From a virus, in the IMG/VR virus record IMGVR_UViG_3300025237_000012, positions 1 to 34,838 of that record: DNA of 34,838 bases, one strand, 5' to 3'. Below the pieces are notes generated by a model. The model made no database searches, was not told where the DNA came from, and worked only from the letters and a program-made list of their open reading frames with translations. Each line of letters opens with the position of its first letter. Position 1 is the first letter of the stretch. Shown here in pieces: positions 15,739 through 21,610 of the stretch. The translations under genes were made by a program, and so were the position numbers.

Positions 15739-16005
15739 TTAGTGCATATACTCGTCATCATCAATGCGCTCTGGCTCTGGCTCTTGCTCTTCTTTGTCAA
15801 AGCCTTCTAACACCTGATCAGAAATATCATTAATAACTGAATCTCTTAAAAGATCCATAATGTCTATATCGCCAACACATACAGCGTTAATCGTTACACT
15901 CTCCGCAACTACTGGCGTCTCTAAATCGCCTGATTCTTCTGGCTGATAATCGTAATCAACTAACACCGGCAGATCTTCACCTATTGTCATAAATAGTTCA
16001 CTCAT
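15739..16005 (-). CDS. Acidic small protein, unknown
   Basis: 88 residues from ATG 16005 (MSELFMTIGEDLPVLVDYDY), preceded by AGGAGA; the longer frame from 16065 would run deep into the upstream gene. Highly acidic with a C-terminal run of Glu/Asp (KEEQEPEPERIDDDEYMH). DNA-mimic or protein-binding roles are conceivable but unsupported. The middle DYDYQPEESGDLETPVVAESVTI resembles phage proteins of unknown function with a central beta region. Confidence 0.6.
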   Translation of the reverse strand: MSELFMTIGEDLPVLVDYDYQPEESGDLETPVVAESVTINAVCVGDIDIMDLLRDSVINDISDQVLEGFDKEEQEPEPERIDDDEYMH

Positions 16006-16222
16006 GCTCTGGGTTCTCCTGTTTGAATATAACTTGGAATAGTGCAAAGAAGCGCTCTCGATCACCGCTGATATATGCTTTGTTAATTTCTAGCATATGG
16101 TTCTCTGTATCTATGCGGATAAACTCGGCGCGTGTGAATGGGTCGCCAGCTAGGTTTGGTTTAACTATTTGAAAGTCGCTTATAGCAGATGCTATAAAAT
16201 CTGGTTCGTATAATTTTTTCAT
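15998..16222 (-). CDS. Small protein, unknown
   Basis: 74 residues, MKKLYEPDFIASAISDFQIV, mixed alpha/beta with a conserved-looking PFTRAEFIRI and ERFFALFQVIF helix. AAGGAA precedes the ATG at 16222. It overlaps the next gene by eight bases. No family recognised. Confidence 0.6.
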   Translation of the reverse strand: MKKLYEPDFIASAISDFQIVKPNLAGDPFTRAEFIRIDTENHMLEINKAYISGDRERFFALFQVIFKQENPEHE

Positions 16223-16225
16223 GAT

Positions 16226-16396
16226 TTATTCCTTATTATTTTTGTGTATTGCTTCTAAAATTTCTAGCGTACAGCTTAGAACTACCATTATGACCACCGA
16301 CGTTCCAACGGCTGAATGGTTGTCTACAAATATACCTACAGCAAATAAACAAACCGCTATAACCCAAGTACACGTTATTGTTTTTGGTGTTTTCAT
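16226..16396 (-). CDS. Small membrane protein, two predicted helices
   Basis: 56 residues from ATG 16396 with AGGGG upstream. Hydrophobic segments at about 7-24 (ITCTWVIAVCLFAVGIFV) and 30-50 (VGTSVVIMVVLSCTLEILEA), followed by a charged tail HKNNKE. The stop (TAA at 16228-16226) lies four bases before the next ATG. No family recognised. Confidence 0.6.
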   Translation of the reverse strand: MKTPKTITCTWVIAVCLFAVGIFVDNHSAVGTSVVIMVVLSCTLEILEAIHKNNKE

Positions 16397-16405
16397 GACC
16401 TGCCC

Positions 16406-16603
16406 CTATTTAATTATTTCAGCAACTAAGCGCACAACCTTGCCATCTATTACATATTTAGGCGGGCCTTCTAGTTGCCAATCTCTAAGCAACTGTCGGC
16501 TTACTTCCTTGCCTTTGTAAGTTAGCAGGCTATCGGCAAACGCTGCTTGGTTGCCATCTGCATGTGCGTCAATGTAATCTGTAATCGGTGTTAGTTTGCT
16601 CAT
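16406..16603 (-). CDS. Cro-like DNA-binding protein
   Basis: 65 residues, MSKLTPITDYIDAHADGNQAA, with a helix-turn-helix at about 18-42 (NQAAFADSLLTYKGKEVSRQLLRDW) and a C-terminal beta hairpin (PPKYVIDGKVVRLVAEI), the architecture of Cro-type repressors. It lies within the middle operon rather than next to a CI gene. It could act on the palindromic operators at 17006-17021 and 17288-17303, although no site-protein link is shown. AGGATT precedes the start. Confidence 0.6.
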   Translation of the reverse strand: MSKLTPITDYIDAHADGNQAAFADSLLTYKGKEVSRQLLRDWQLEGPPKYVIDGKVVRLVAEIIK

Positions 16604-16654
16604 TTTATAATCCTGTAGTTTTTACCCAAAAACCCCACTTAAGGGGCGTTTAAA

Positions 16655-16978
16655 TTAATAGCCTAAATTCTTAATAATTTCTAAAACTTTTAATCTTCTT
16701 TTTACTGCTGCTTCATTAACGTCACCAGTTACGCCATTTACTGAAAGTGAAACTCTAAAATTAAGGGTTCTGTAAGCTGGAACTAAATTTAAATTACTGT
16801 CTGTGCCACCGCTAACACCGCTTATCTCAGGCTTGCAATACTTTGGGAATTTAGCCGCTAATTCTTCTGGGCCGGTTAAATCTGACTCTAAAAAATTAAA
16901 GCTAATCCTATATTTTGCCTCAGAAAAAGACCTAATACCAAAAAGTGTTTGGTTGCCATCAATTGTGTAAGTGTTCAT
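16655..16978 (-). CDS. Unknown protein under duplicated promoter A
   Basis: 107 residues, MNTYTIDGNQTLFGIRSFSE, beta-rich in the middle (RTLNFRVSLSVNGVTGD) and ending in a basic helix (VKRRLKVLEIIKNLGY). GAGAG lies upstream of the ATG. Promoter copy A lies 36-63 bases before it. No family recognised and no similarity to the gene under copy B. Confidence 0.6.
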   Translation of the reverse strand: MNTYTIDGNQTLFGIRSFSEAKYRISFNFLESDLTGPEELAAKFPKYCKPEISGVSGGTDSNLNLVPAYRTLNFRVSLSVNGVTGDVNEAAVKRRLKVLEIIKNLGY

Positions 16979-16988
16979 AATGTTTTGC

Positions 16989-17046
16989 TCTCTTTAATTA
17001 GTTGATGTAAAGTATTTTACAGCAATATGAGAGAATGTAAAGCTTT
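16989..17046 (-). repeat. Duplicated promoter/operator unit, copy A
   Basis: About 58 bases matching 17271-17328 with only about 5 differences. On the minus strand it contains TTTACA (17041-17036), a 16-base spacer and TAAAAT (17019-17014). The perfect palindrome TGTAAA-N4-TTTACA (17006-17021) overlaps the -10 box, and another TGTAAA half-site forms the -35 box. Confidence 0.85.
17014..17041 (-). promoter_or_regulatory. Promoter A with palindromic operator
   Basis: TTTACA, 16 bases, TAAAAT; both boxes match consensus at five of six positions. The overlapping 16-bp palindrome 17006-17021 would let a dimeric repressor block RNA polymerase. Drives the gene at 16978. Confidence 0.7.
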
Positions 17047-17089
17047 TAAGTAAATTAATTTAAATGAACCGGTTAAAGCCCCGGAGGGG

Positions 17090-17263
17090 TTAAGCAATTA
17101 AAGAATCTAAAGGTAGGGCAATCTCGCCTTTTCCTAATTGACTGTGATCTTTTGGGTTGACTGATTTTAATTGTGCGTAATCACAATTATCTATTACTCT
17201 AAAGCCTATAATTAAAAAAGTACCTGCGTTTTTGCCTTTGACTATCTGATTTAAATTAAACAT
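17090..17263 (-). CDS. Small protein under duplicated promoter B, unknown
   Basis: 57 residues, MFNLNQIVKGKNAGTFLIIG, then FRVIDNCDYAQLKSVNPKDH and ending GKGEIALPLDSLIA. The N-terminal KGxxAGTFLIIGF beta hairpin and the closing GEIALPLDxL recur in small conserved phage proteins of unknown function. AAAGAG precedes the ATG at 17263. It is bracketed by the two promoter copies, so it forms a self-contained cassette. Confidence 0.6.
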   Translation of the reverse strand: MFNLNQIVKGKNAGTFLIIGFRVIDNCDYAQLKSVNPKDHSQLGKGEIALPLDSLIA

Positions 17264-17270
17264 TTTTATA

Positions 17271-17328
17271 TCTCTTTAGTTAGTTGATGTAAAGTATTTT
17301 ACACTAATATTAGAGAATGTAAAGCTTT
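17271..17328 (-). repeat. Duplicated promoter/operator unit, copy B
   Basis: Second copy of the unit at 16989-17046, offset 282 bases, about 5 differences, none of them in the -35, -10 or palindrome. Contains TTTACA 17323-17318, TAAAAT 17301-17296 and palindrome 17288-17303. Confidence 0.85.
17296..17323 (-). promoter_or_regulatory. Promoter B with palindromic operator
   Basis: Same boxes, spacer length and palindrome as promoter A. It lies 33-60 bases upstream of the 57-residue gene at 17263 and just downstream of the stop of the 76-residue gene. Confidence 0.7.
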
Positions 17329-17332
17329 ATAG

Positions 17333-17563
17333 TTAATATTCGTCAATTAATTTATGAAAGGATCGTTCAGCCATCGATAATGCTGCACCTAACAAGATAG
17401 CTTGCTCTCCTTGGCTGGATTCATAGCCTATACCGCCGCTGGGCGTTACATAAGCAATGGCAACGTCTACAATTCTACCGGCCTCAATCTCTACTATGGC
17501 TTCTTGGAGCATCTCAATAGCGTCTTTATTCGTGCGCTTTTTTATATCTACTATATTTACCAT
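17333..17563 (-). CDS. Conserved small phage protein, unknown
   Basis: 76 residues, MVNIVDIKKRTNKDAIEMLQ, then IEAGRIVDVAIAYVTPSGGI and a C-terminal helix with LLGAALSMAERSFHKLI. The pattern DAIEML...G-x-I-V-D-V-A-I-A-x-V-x-x-x-G-x-I is recurrent in small phage proteins found among middle genes. AAGAGGT precedes the ATG. Function unknown. Confidence 0.65.
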   Translation of the reverse strand: MVNIVDIKKRTNKDAIEMLQEAIVEIEAGRIVDVAIAYVTPSGGIGYESSQGEQAILLGAALSMAERSFHKLIDEY

Positions 17564-17572
17564 GATTACCTC

Positions 17573-17818
17573 TTATATTGCCTTCCATGTTTTTAATTGA
17601 CCGCGCAAAGTATCTTCTTTAATACACCATACATGATACGCGATAAATTTAAGCGCTATTCCGCATGATCTTAGCTCTAAGATCATTGCCACGTCTGTTC
17701 TCGTTAGCTTTCTTTGTGTCATTACATCAACCTGGTTAGCGGTGTTATATCTATCGTCAATATATAAAAAATAATTATTGTGCTTAATACTAATATGCCG
17801 TATCTCATTAAAGACCAT
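17573..17818 (-). CDS. Probable helix-turn-helix protein, unknown
   Basis: 81 residues from the longest frame. The C-terminal half (KLTRTDVAMILELRSCGIAL and KFIAYHVWCIKEDTLRGQLK) looks like a helix-turn-helix, of the kind where 'IxxMRxxGxSYxxIA' recurs in phage regulators. An internal ATG at 17719 has an AGG-TTGATGTA leader and could be the true start, giving 48 residues. The 17818 start overlaps the previous gene by 11 bases without an obvious Shine-Dalgarno site. Confidence 0.5.
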   Translation of the reverse strand: MVFNEIRHISIKHNNYFLYIDDRYNTANQVDVMTQRKLTRTDVAMILELRSCGIALKFIAYHVWCIKEDTLRGQLKTWKAI

Positions 17819-17996
17819 TTTTGTTGAACTTGCTGTCTACTTTGGCTTCGTCATAGCTTGAATGGCTATCTGGCTTTTTATCTATCTTGCCACCACCTTT
17901 TAAAAATGCCTTTATTTGCGAGTCTATATCGTCCCGGCTTTGCTGGCGTATCTTAATAAAACAATTGTTTAGCGTTACTGTTAGTTGCTTATCCAT
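17808..17996 (-). CDS. Small basic/helical protein, unknown
   Basis: 62 residues from ATG 17996 (MDKQLTVTLNNCFIKIRQQS), preceded by AAAGGGG. The ATG overlaps the stop of the upstream gene by 8 bases. An N-terminal helix is followed by a Gly/Lys-rich, disordered tail. No family recognised. Confidence 0.5.
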   Translation of the reverse strand: MDKQLTVTLNNCFIKIRQQSRDDIDSQIKAFLKGGGKIDKKPDSHSSYDEAKVDSKFNKNGL

Positions 17997-18369
17997 ATCT
18001 ATAGAACCCCTTTGACCCAAATTTGGCAGCTAAGGCAACAGCTCGTTTGATTGCTCGATAGTCTGCATTAAATAGCTTACTTAACTGATAATACCCTTTG
18101 CCGCCTTTGTGAAGCCTCTGAGCGCTTAAAGCCTCCATGTATGTAATCGTATCGGTTTTGTTAACTAAGCTCTTGGGCGGTATCTCACCGCGCATTTTGG
18201 CTGCTCTGCGGTCGTTAGCTATCTTTTTCTTTGCTGCGATCTTGTAAACTTCGTAATTTGTCTTTGTTGATGTTATCCATACACCGTTCACTTGCCAAAG
18301 AGCGTAGGTTCTTGGCCCTTGTCGATATTTAACATGATCGTGTGGCACTTCGCCGGTAATATTATTCAT
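17989..18369 (-). CDS. Unknown protein with C-terminal helix-turn-helix-like segment
   Basis: 126 residues from ATG 18369 (MNNITGEVPHDHVKYRQGPR); a TTG 15 bases upstream is the alternative. A strand-rich N-terminus (TYALWQVNGVWITSTKTNYE) precedes a very basic helix (IAAKKKIANDRRAAKMRGEI). A HTH-like stretch at about 98-120 follows (YYQLSKLFNADYRAIKRAVA). A DNA-binding role is likely. It sits just after the replication genes, where lambda-type phages carry nin genes. Confidence 0.55.
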   Translation of the reverse strand: MNNITGEVPHDHVKYRQGPRTYALWQVNGVWITSTKTNYEVYKIAAKKKIANDRRAAKMRGEIPPKSLVNKTDTITYMEALSAQRLHKGGKGYYQLSKLFNADYRAIKRAVALAAKFGSKGFYRYG

Positions 18370-18420
18370 TATTATTCTGCCCAATCTGTGTTTGTTAATC
18401 GTTCATGCATCGTTGTATTA

Positions 18421-18897
18421 TCAGTCGAATAGGGATAACAAGCTTTTACATTGCTCTTTGCCTGCTTCGTATCTCTCGTCTTTTTTTGTGAGATCTTCCA
18501 CTGCCGTTGCTCTATCAAACGCTTTAAAACTGCGCTCCCCAATACCCGGTTCAGCATAAGCCACAATTGCCAGTGAGCTTGGTGGCCAACTTTCCTTGCC
18601 CTCTTGCGCTGCTTTTTTAATATCGTGCTCAATGCGTGTATAAGCTCGCCGCCATGCTTTCGCGTCAAAGTGTGCAAGCTCGTTAGTCCATCGCTTAAAA
18701 TTATCATTATATTCGCCATCGTCAATGTGTTTACCTTCAGCCGCCACAAACTTGTGTGGATATAATTGAGTCATTCTCACCCAAAACCGGCTCATTATTT
18801 CTAAGTGCTTCTCGTTTGGCGTCCATTGCTTTTTGCTCTCTTGCCATTGATTCGAGTGCAGTTTCTTTGCTAGGTTTGGTAAATCGATTGGTTCCAT
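18421..18897 (-). CDS. Lambda P-like helicase loader
   Basis: 158 residues from ATG 18897 with GAGGGT upstream. The core (residues about 35-115) follows the lambda P pattern: IMSRFWVRMTQLYPHKF, then FKRWTNELAHFDAKAWRRAY with an invariant Trp, then ESWPPSSLAIVAYAE, matching the P 'PF-L-P-S-P-G-x-F-V-A-W-C' block. P-type proteins deliver the host DnaB helicase to the initiator complex. The gene overlaps the initiator gene by about 160 bases; an internal ATG at 18795 would cut that to 59. Confidence 0.7.
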   Translation of the reverse strand: MEPIDLPNLAKKLHSNQWQESKKQWTPNEKHLEIMSRFWVRMTQLYPHKFVAAEGKHIDDGEYNDNFKRWTNELAHFDAKAWRRAYTRIEHDIKKAAQEGKESWPPSSLAIVAYAEPGIGERSFKAFDRATAVEDLTKKDERYEAGKEQCKSLLSLFD

Positions 18898-19345
18898 TTT
18901 TGTTACCCTCAATGATTTTCTGGTTCAGGTACTCTTCAAACTTAGTAGCGTTAAACAATGTAGACGGTCGCAAATATCGAGCCATTTCCGTTCCTTTCCA
19001 CTCTTCGCACTTCTTTTTCATTACCGCTATTATATCGTCATAAGAATAATCTTTTAATCTAGCAAGAACTAACTTTCTATTTGACTGAACGTGCCTGTAA
19101 TTAGTGCCTGCATACATATTTAAAGCAGTTATTAAAACGTCTGCCATTTCATTATTTACACCAGAAACCCTTGCTACTTGCTCATTAACCACTGGCTTAA
19201 CCGGTTCAGGCTTTGCTGTCTTGTCAATGTATTCGCGCAATGCTTCGTTAATATGATAAGACAAGTCGCCTCGACGCTTGCAAATATCCCTTATGCGCTG
19301 CAACACATCTATATCAAATCTAAATGTCTTTAATTCTGTAGCCAT
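18737..19345 (-). CDS. Replication initiator-like protein (ribbon-helix-helix N-terminus plus phage conserved C-terminal domain)
   Basis: 202 residues from ATG 19345, with AGGGG upstream; the longer frame from 19405 starts inside the promoter. Residues 1-42 read TELKTFRFDIDVLQRIRDIC...LSYHINEALREYI, a ribbon-helix-helix DNA-binding fold. Residues about 60-145 carry the 'conserved phage C-terminal domain' seen in O-like initiators (MADVLITALNMYAGTNYRHV, KDYSYDDIIAVMKKKCEEW, YLRPSTLFNATKFEEYLNQ). The partner loader follows directly. Initiation at a nearby origin with host DnaB is inferred. Confidence 0.75.
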   Translation of the reverse strand: MATELKTFRFDIDVLQRIRDICKRRGDLSYHINEALREYIDKTAKPEPVKPVVNEQVARVSGVNNEMADVLITALNMYAGTNYRHVQSNRKLVLARLKDYSYDDIIAVMKKKCEEWKGTEMARYLRPSTLFNATKFEEYLNQKIIEGNKNGTNRFTKPSKETALESMAREQKAMDAKREALRNNEPVLGENDSIISTQVCGG

Positions 19346-19369
19346 CCTGCAACCCCTGTTATGTGTGTA

Positions 19370-19401
19370 TGTGTTACATTGTACTACTTGTATTACATTA
19401 T
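19370..19401. repeat. Two 13-bp direct repeats, candidate operator or iterons
   Basis: TGTGTTACATTGT at 19370-19382 and TGTATTACATTAT at 19389-19401, 11 of 13 identical, 19 bases apart. They cover the -10 and touch the -35 of the candidate promoter before the initiator gene. A plausible binding site for the ribbon-helix-helix part of that initiator. Confidence 0.5.
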
Positions 19402-19405
19402 GCAA
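19378..19405 (-). promoter_or_regulatory. Candidate promoter for replication genes
   Basis: TTGCAT (19405-19400), 16-base spacer, TACAAT (19383-19378) on the minus strand, 33 bases before the initiator start. The -10 is good (five of six), the -35 weak. Direct repeats overlap both. Confidence 0.45.
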
Positions 19406-19447
19406 TAGTTGTGTATATATATTTATTTATGTAGGTTTTTGCCCATC

Positions 19448-19612
19448 TTAAGCGCCTTTTCCTTTTAATATTCCACAACAAAATGCAAAAGCAGCAGCCA
19501 AGGTAAATGCTATAGCAGCCTCTACATAATGACCATCTAACAAAGACTTCCATGCCCAAAAAACAAAAATAATATCTAAAGGATTAAATACCTCTACAGT
19601 TAACCATCTCAT
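19448..19612 (-). CDS. Small membrane protein, unknown
   Basis: 54 residues from ATG 19612 with GGGGA five bases upstream. MRWLTVEVFNPLDIIFVFWA gives one hydrophobic segment and EAAIAFTLAAAFAFCCGILK a second; it ends GKGA. It starts two bases after the stop of the upstream gene. No family recognised. Confidence 0.6.
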   Translation of the reverse strand: MRWLTVEVFNPLDIIFVFWAWKSLLDGHYVEAAIAFTLAAAFAFCCGILKGKGA

Positions 19613-19613
19613 A

Positions 19614-19835
19614 TCATTCCCCATGCCCGTTTAAAATTAACCAATCGCAAATTAAACCCCTGATCATGTCCTCATCCTCTCGTTCTTGGCCTTTATTTAT
19701 AATATTAATGCTTCCTTTAGCCATTCTCTTTAGCGCTTGAATAGGTATTACGTGAGGCTCATTTAAGGGACCAATAATGCAGGCATGAGGCATATTTGAT
19801 TCAATGTCTATTACTTTGCTCATATCATTTACCAT
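19614..19835 (-). CDS. Small protein, unknown
   Basis: 73 residues (or 69 if the second ATG at 19823 is used; neither has a clear Shine-Dalgarno site). Sequence IESNMPHACIIGPLNEPHVI followed by a helical, acidic C-terminus (EREDEDMIRGLICDWLI). Such small proteins precede replication genes in several phages, but no family is recognised. Confidence 0.5.
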   Translation of the reverse strand: MVNDMSKVIDIESNMPHACIIGPLNEPHVIPIQALKRMAKGSINIINKGQEREDEDMIRGLICDWLILNGHGE

Positions 19836-20244
19836 ATTTAAGTTATAAAGGGTCTATGATAGGGTCTGATGACCTTAGCCATTCAACCTATCTTGTATTG
19901 TTATCGTATCAGCACATTAATCAATTCTTATCAGCGAATAGTTTTTCGTCTTACCGGACGCCTTCCCTAATAAAAGGGGCTTCTGTCATATGGTCGCTGT
20001 TTAATGCAATCAGTTGAGATACATACCGATTACATGCTCCCCTATTCATCCGTATGCCGTAGCATAGTTTGCCTTAAAGGTTTCCCTTGTCTGGCTAGAG
20101 CAATTAATTAACGGTCGTGTGGCTTAATTTGCCATTTAATGTTTAAAGGTTTCAGGTAGGTTTCGTTTTGTTCGGTGTAAACCTGTACTGCATCAAAGGA
20201 ACCGAGCAGCAAGGTATAAGATAGGATATAGAGGAATTTTAAAT
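19836..20244. other. Gene-free stretch with internal repeats; possible structured RNA, control or origin region
   Basis: No ORF with a start and ribosome site spans it on either strand. It contains TTAAAGGTTTC twice (20074-20084, 20143-20153). It also has an 11-base inverted pair with one mismatch (CCTATCTTGTA 19887-19897 against TATAAGATAGG 20215-20225) that could close a domain of about 340 bases, and a local hairpin around CCCT-AATAAA-AGGG (19967-19980). Lies between the left early terminator and the replication genes, where antitermination sites or an origin would be expected. Confidence 0.45.
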
Positions 20245-20276
20245 AAAAAAAAGGCCTTAGATGTTAGCTCAGCCTT
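20245..20276 (-). terminator. Intrinsic terminator of the left early operon
   Basis: Minus-strand hairpin AAGGCU (20276-20271) pairs with GGCCUU (20256-20251) around a 14-base loop, followed directly by a U-rich run down to 20245. It lies after the last small early gene (stop at 20403). Genes further down need read-through or the separate promoters noted here. Confidence 0.7.
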
Positions 20277-20402
20277 GATAGGGGCCGAAAGAACAGATAG
20301 ATAAAATCACCCAACTGAACCAACATTTAAAGCCTCTACCTGTTATTCCGTTTTCTATAGGACCTATCAAAGCCCTTACTACAACTACATTATACTACAA
20401 CT

Positions 20403-20495
20403 TTATCCATATAACACTAAACACATAAAATAAGTGCAAAACCATAAAGTTGCAACAATTACTGCAAGCGCTCCAATACGTAGAATAAATTTCAT
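20403..20495 (-). CDS. 30-residue membrane peptide
   Basis: ATG at 20495 with AGAAGAG upstream; MKFILRIGALAVIVATLWFC, then TYFMCLVLYG. It is almost wholly one or two hydrophobic segments. It is the last gene before the early terminator. Short but with a good ribosome site; function unknown. Confidence 0.5.
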   Translation of the reverse strand: MKFILRIGALAVIVATLWFCTYFMCLVLYG

Positions 20496-20535
20496 AATTT
20501 CTCTTCTATACTACAGCTAAATAATAATGTGTTAG

Positions 20536-20829
20536 CTATCTGTTTATGTTTTCGGTATTAGTCCAAAGCACAATAGCCTGATTACCTAAATAAGCCCGCA
20601 CCTTAGCCGTTCCCCAGCTTGTATTGAGTATTGATATAGATATTCCAGCCTTCGGCCCGAAACAGCCGTTTTTTATTAGATACTTAACCGCTGGGACGTC
20701 TCGCTTAACTGTTGCGGCAGTAATTTGATTGAATAGATCCTCACTCACGCAGGCCCAATACCCGCCTTTAATCGATGCGGCATTTGCTGTTGTTGATGCT
20801 AGTGCTAATAATATTAATAATGTTTTCAT
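20536..20829 (-). CDS. Secreted periplasmic protein, unknown
   Basis: 97 residues from ATG 20829 (AGGTGA five bases upstream). A clear signal peptide, MKTLLILLALASTTANA, cut before ASIKGGYW. The mature part is about 80 residues with two cysteines (in WACVSED and KNGCFGPKAG), able to form a disulfide, and a middle segment DLFNQITAATVKRDVPAVKY. An exported early phage protein suggests action in the periplasm, for instance on entry or exclusion, but no family is recognised. Confidence 0.7.
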   Translation of the reverse strand: MKTLLILLALASTTANAASIKGGYWACVSEDLFNQITAATVKRDVPAVKYLIKNGCFGPKAGISISILNTSWGTAKVRAYLGNQAIVLWTNTENINR

Positions 20830-20834
20830 GTTGC

Positions 20835-21041
20835 TCACCTATTTAAGTTTATTGTTAAAACGCTGTGACTTTTATTGTATTCTCTTATAAGTTTATTCCA
20901 TCCATTTCTAGCTTTTTTTTCTGTTTTTGGCGCAGAACCACCCTTAGCAAAAAATCCACAATCACATCTATAATGTTGACCACTACAAAATAAATTGCGT
21001 AATTTTGGAGCTTGACCACACTTACAATTAAGAATTTTCAT
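20835..21041 (-). CDS. Lar-like zinc-ribbon protein (possible restriction alleviation)
   Basis: 68 residues. CKCG (about 7-10) and CDCGF (about 26-30) make a zinc ribbon, followed by AKGGSAPKTEKKARNGWNKL. This two-ribbon-plus-'W-N' layout is that of the Lar restriction-alleviation family and similar phage mini-proteins. AGAGGTGA precedes the ATG. Anti-restriction activity is inferred from family resemblance only. Confidence 0.6.
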   Translation of the reverse strand: MKILNCKCGQAPKLRNLFCSGQHYRCDCGFFAKGGSAPKTEKKARNGWNKLIREYNKSHSVLTINLNR

Positions 21042-21044
21042 TTA

Positions 21045-21176
21045 TCACCTCTTTTTTTTGTGTACTCTAATTAACCATGTGCCCTCATACTTTGCGGTTA
21101 TATCTCGAACCCAAGCATTCCATTTACATGAGAAAGGCATTAATAAAAACCGTCTTAAATCTCCTATATATATCAT
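21045..21176 (-). CDS. Small basic protein, unknown
   Basis: 43 residues, MIYIGDLRRFLLMPFSCKWN then AWVRDITAKYEGTWLIRVHK and a KKKR end. The ATG at 21176 overlaps the previous stop as ATGA, and GGGGGTGAT just upstream acts as ribosome site. Aromatic and basic; function unknown. Confidence 0.55.
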   Translation of the reverse strand: MIYIGDLRRFLLMPFSCKWNAWVRDITAKYEGTWLIRVHKKKR

Positions 21177-21427
21177 ATATCACCCCCAATTAATTGAGCG
21201 GTTGATTCTTCAGCGCTTTTTAATAGCTCAATTATTTGCTCTAAGCTTTCACACTTGCCGCATTCCTTGTCTATCAAGTGTCTGCATATGTATTGCAAGC
21301 TAGGGTGATACGTTGTCCGGGTAAATTCTTTGGGTTGATGGTGCTTGTCTTCACCTATGTATTTTTCGTGCAAATGCCAGCAATATTGGTCTCGCTCAAA
21401 TGAAAATATCTCGTTAAATTTAATCAT
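21173..21427 (-). CDS. Small conserved phage protein, unknown
   Basis: 84 residues, MIKFNEIFSFERDQYCWHLH, then KEFTRTTYHPSLQYICRHLI and a C-terminal helix with ESLEQIIELLKSAEEST. The arrangement 'strand with Tyr/Trp - T-Y-H-x-x-L-x-x-x - S-L-E-x-I-I' is that of the DUF5405-like small phage proteins. GAGAAAGG precedes the ATG. Confidence 0.6.
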   Translation of the reverse strand: MIKFNEIFSFERDQYCWHLHEKYIGEDKHHQPKEFTRTTYHPSLQYICRHLIDKECGKCESLEQIIELLKSAEESTAQLIGGDI

Positions 21428-21436
21428 GCCTTTCTC

Positions 21437-21595
21437 CTATTTATTTATTTGATTCCACGCCTCTTGCGCATCTATTGATTTAACTCTTGTAACTGATTGA
21501 TAGCATTTATCGCTTGAGCATTGCACCCGGTAAGTGCCGTATATACTTGATTGCTCTGGCCTAGTGCCGCATTTCTTGCAAGTGTATAGCTGCAT
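21437..21595 (-). CDS. Lar-like zinc-ribbon mini-protein
   Basis: 52 residues from ATG 21595 with AAGGGG upstream. MQLYTCKKCGTRPEQSSIYG then VQCSSDKCYQSVTRV and QEAWNQINK. Two Cys pairs (CKKC and CSSDKC) and a closing W-N, as in Lar-type zinc ribbons. It lies in a different frame from the longer open frame at 21472-21675, which has no ribosome site and is a shadow. Confidence 0.6.
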   Translation of the reverse strand: MQLYTCKKCGTRPEQSSIYGTYRVQCSSDKCYQSVTRVKSIDAQEAWNQINK

Positions 21596-21610
21596 ATATT
21601 ACCCCTTATT

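Noticed and set aside
17073-17094. CCCC-TCC-GGGG hairpin followed by CTTT on the minus strand after the 57-aa cassette gene
   Set aside because: Only four pairs, a three-base loop and no real U-run; too weak to call a terminator.
18372-18749. 125-aa open frame on the minus strand
   Set aside because: It is the out-of-frame shadow of the P-like gene; its composition (Arg/Lys/Trp-rich without pattern) and lack of a Shine-Dalgarno site fit a shadow.
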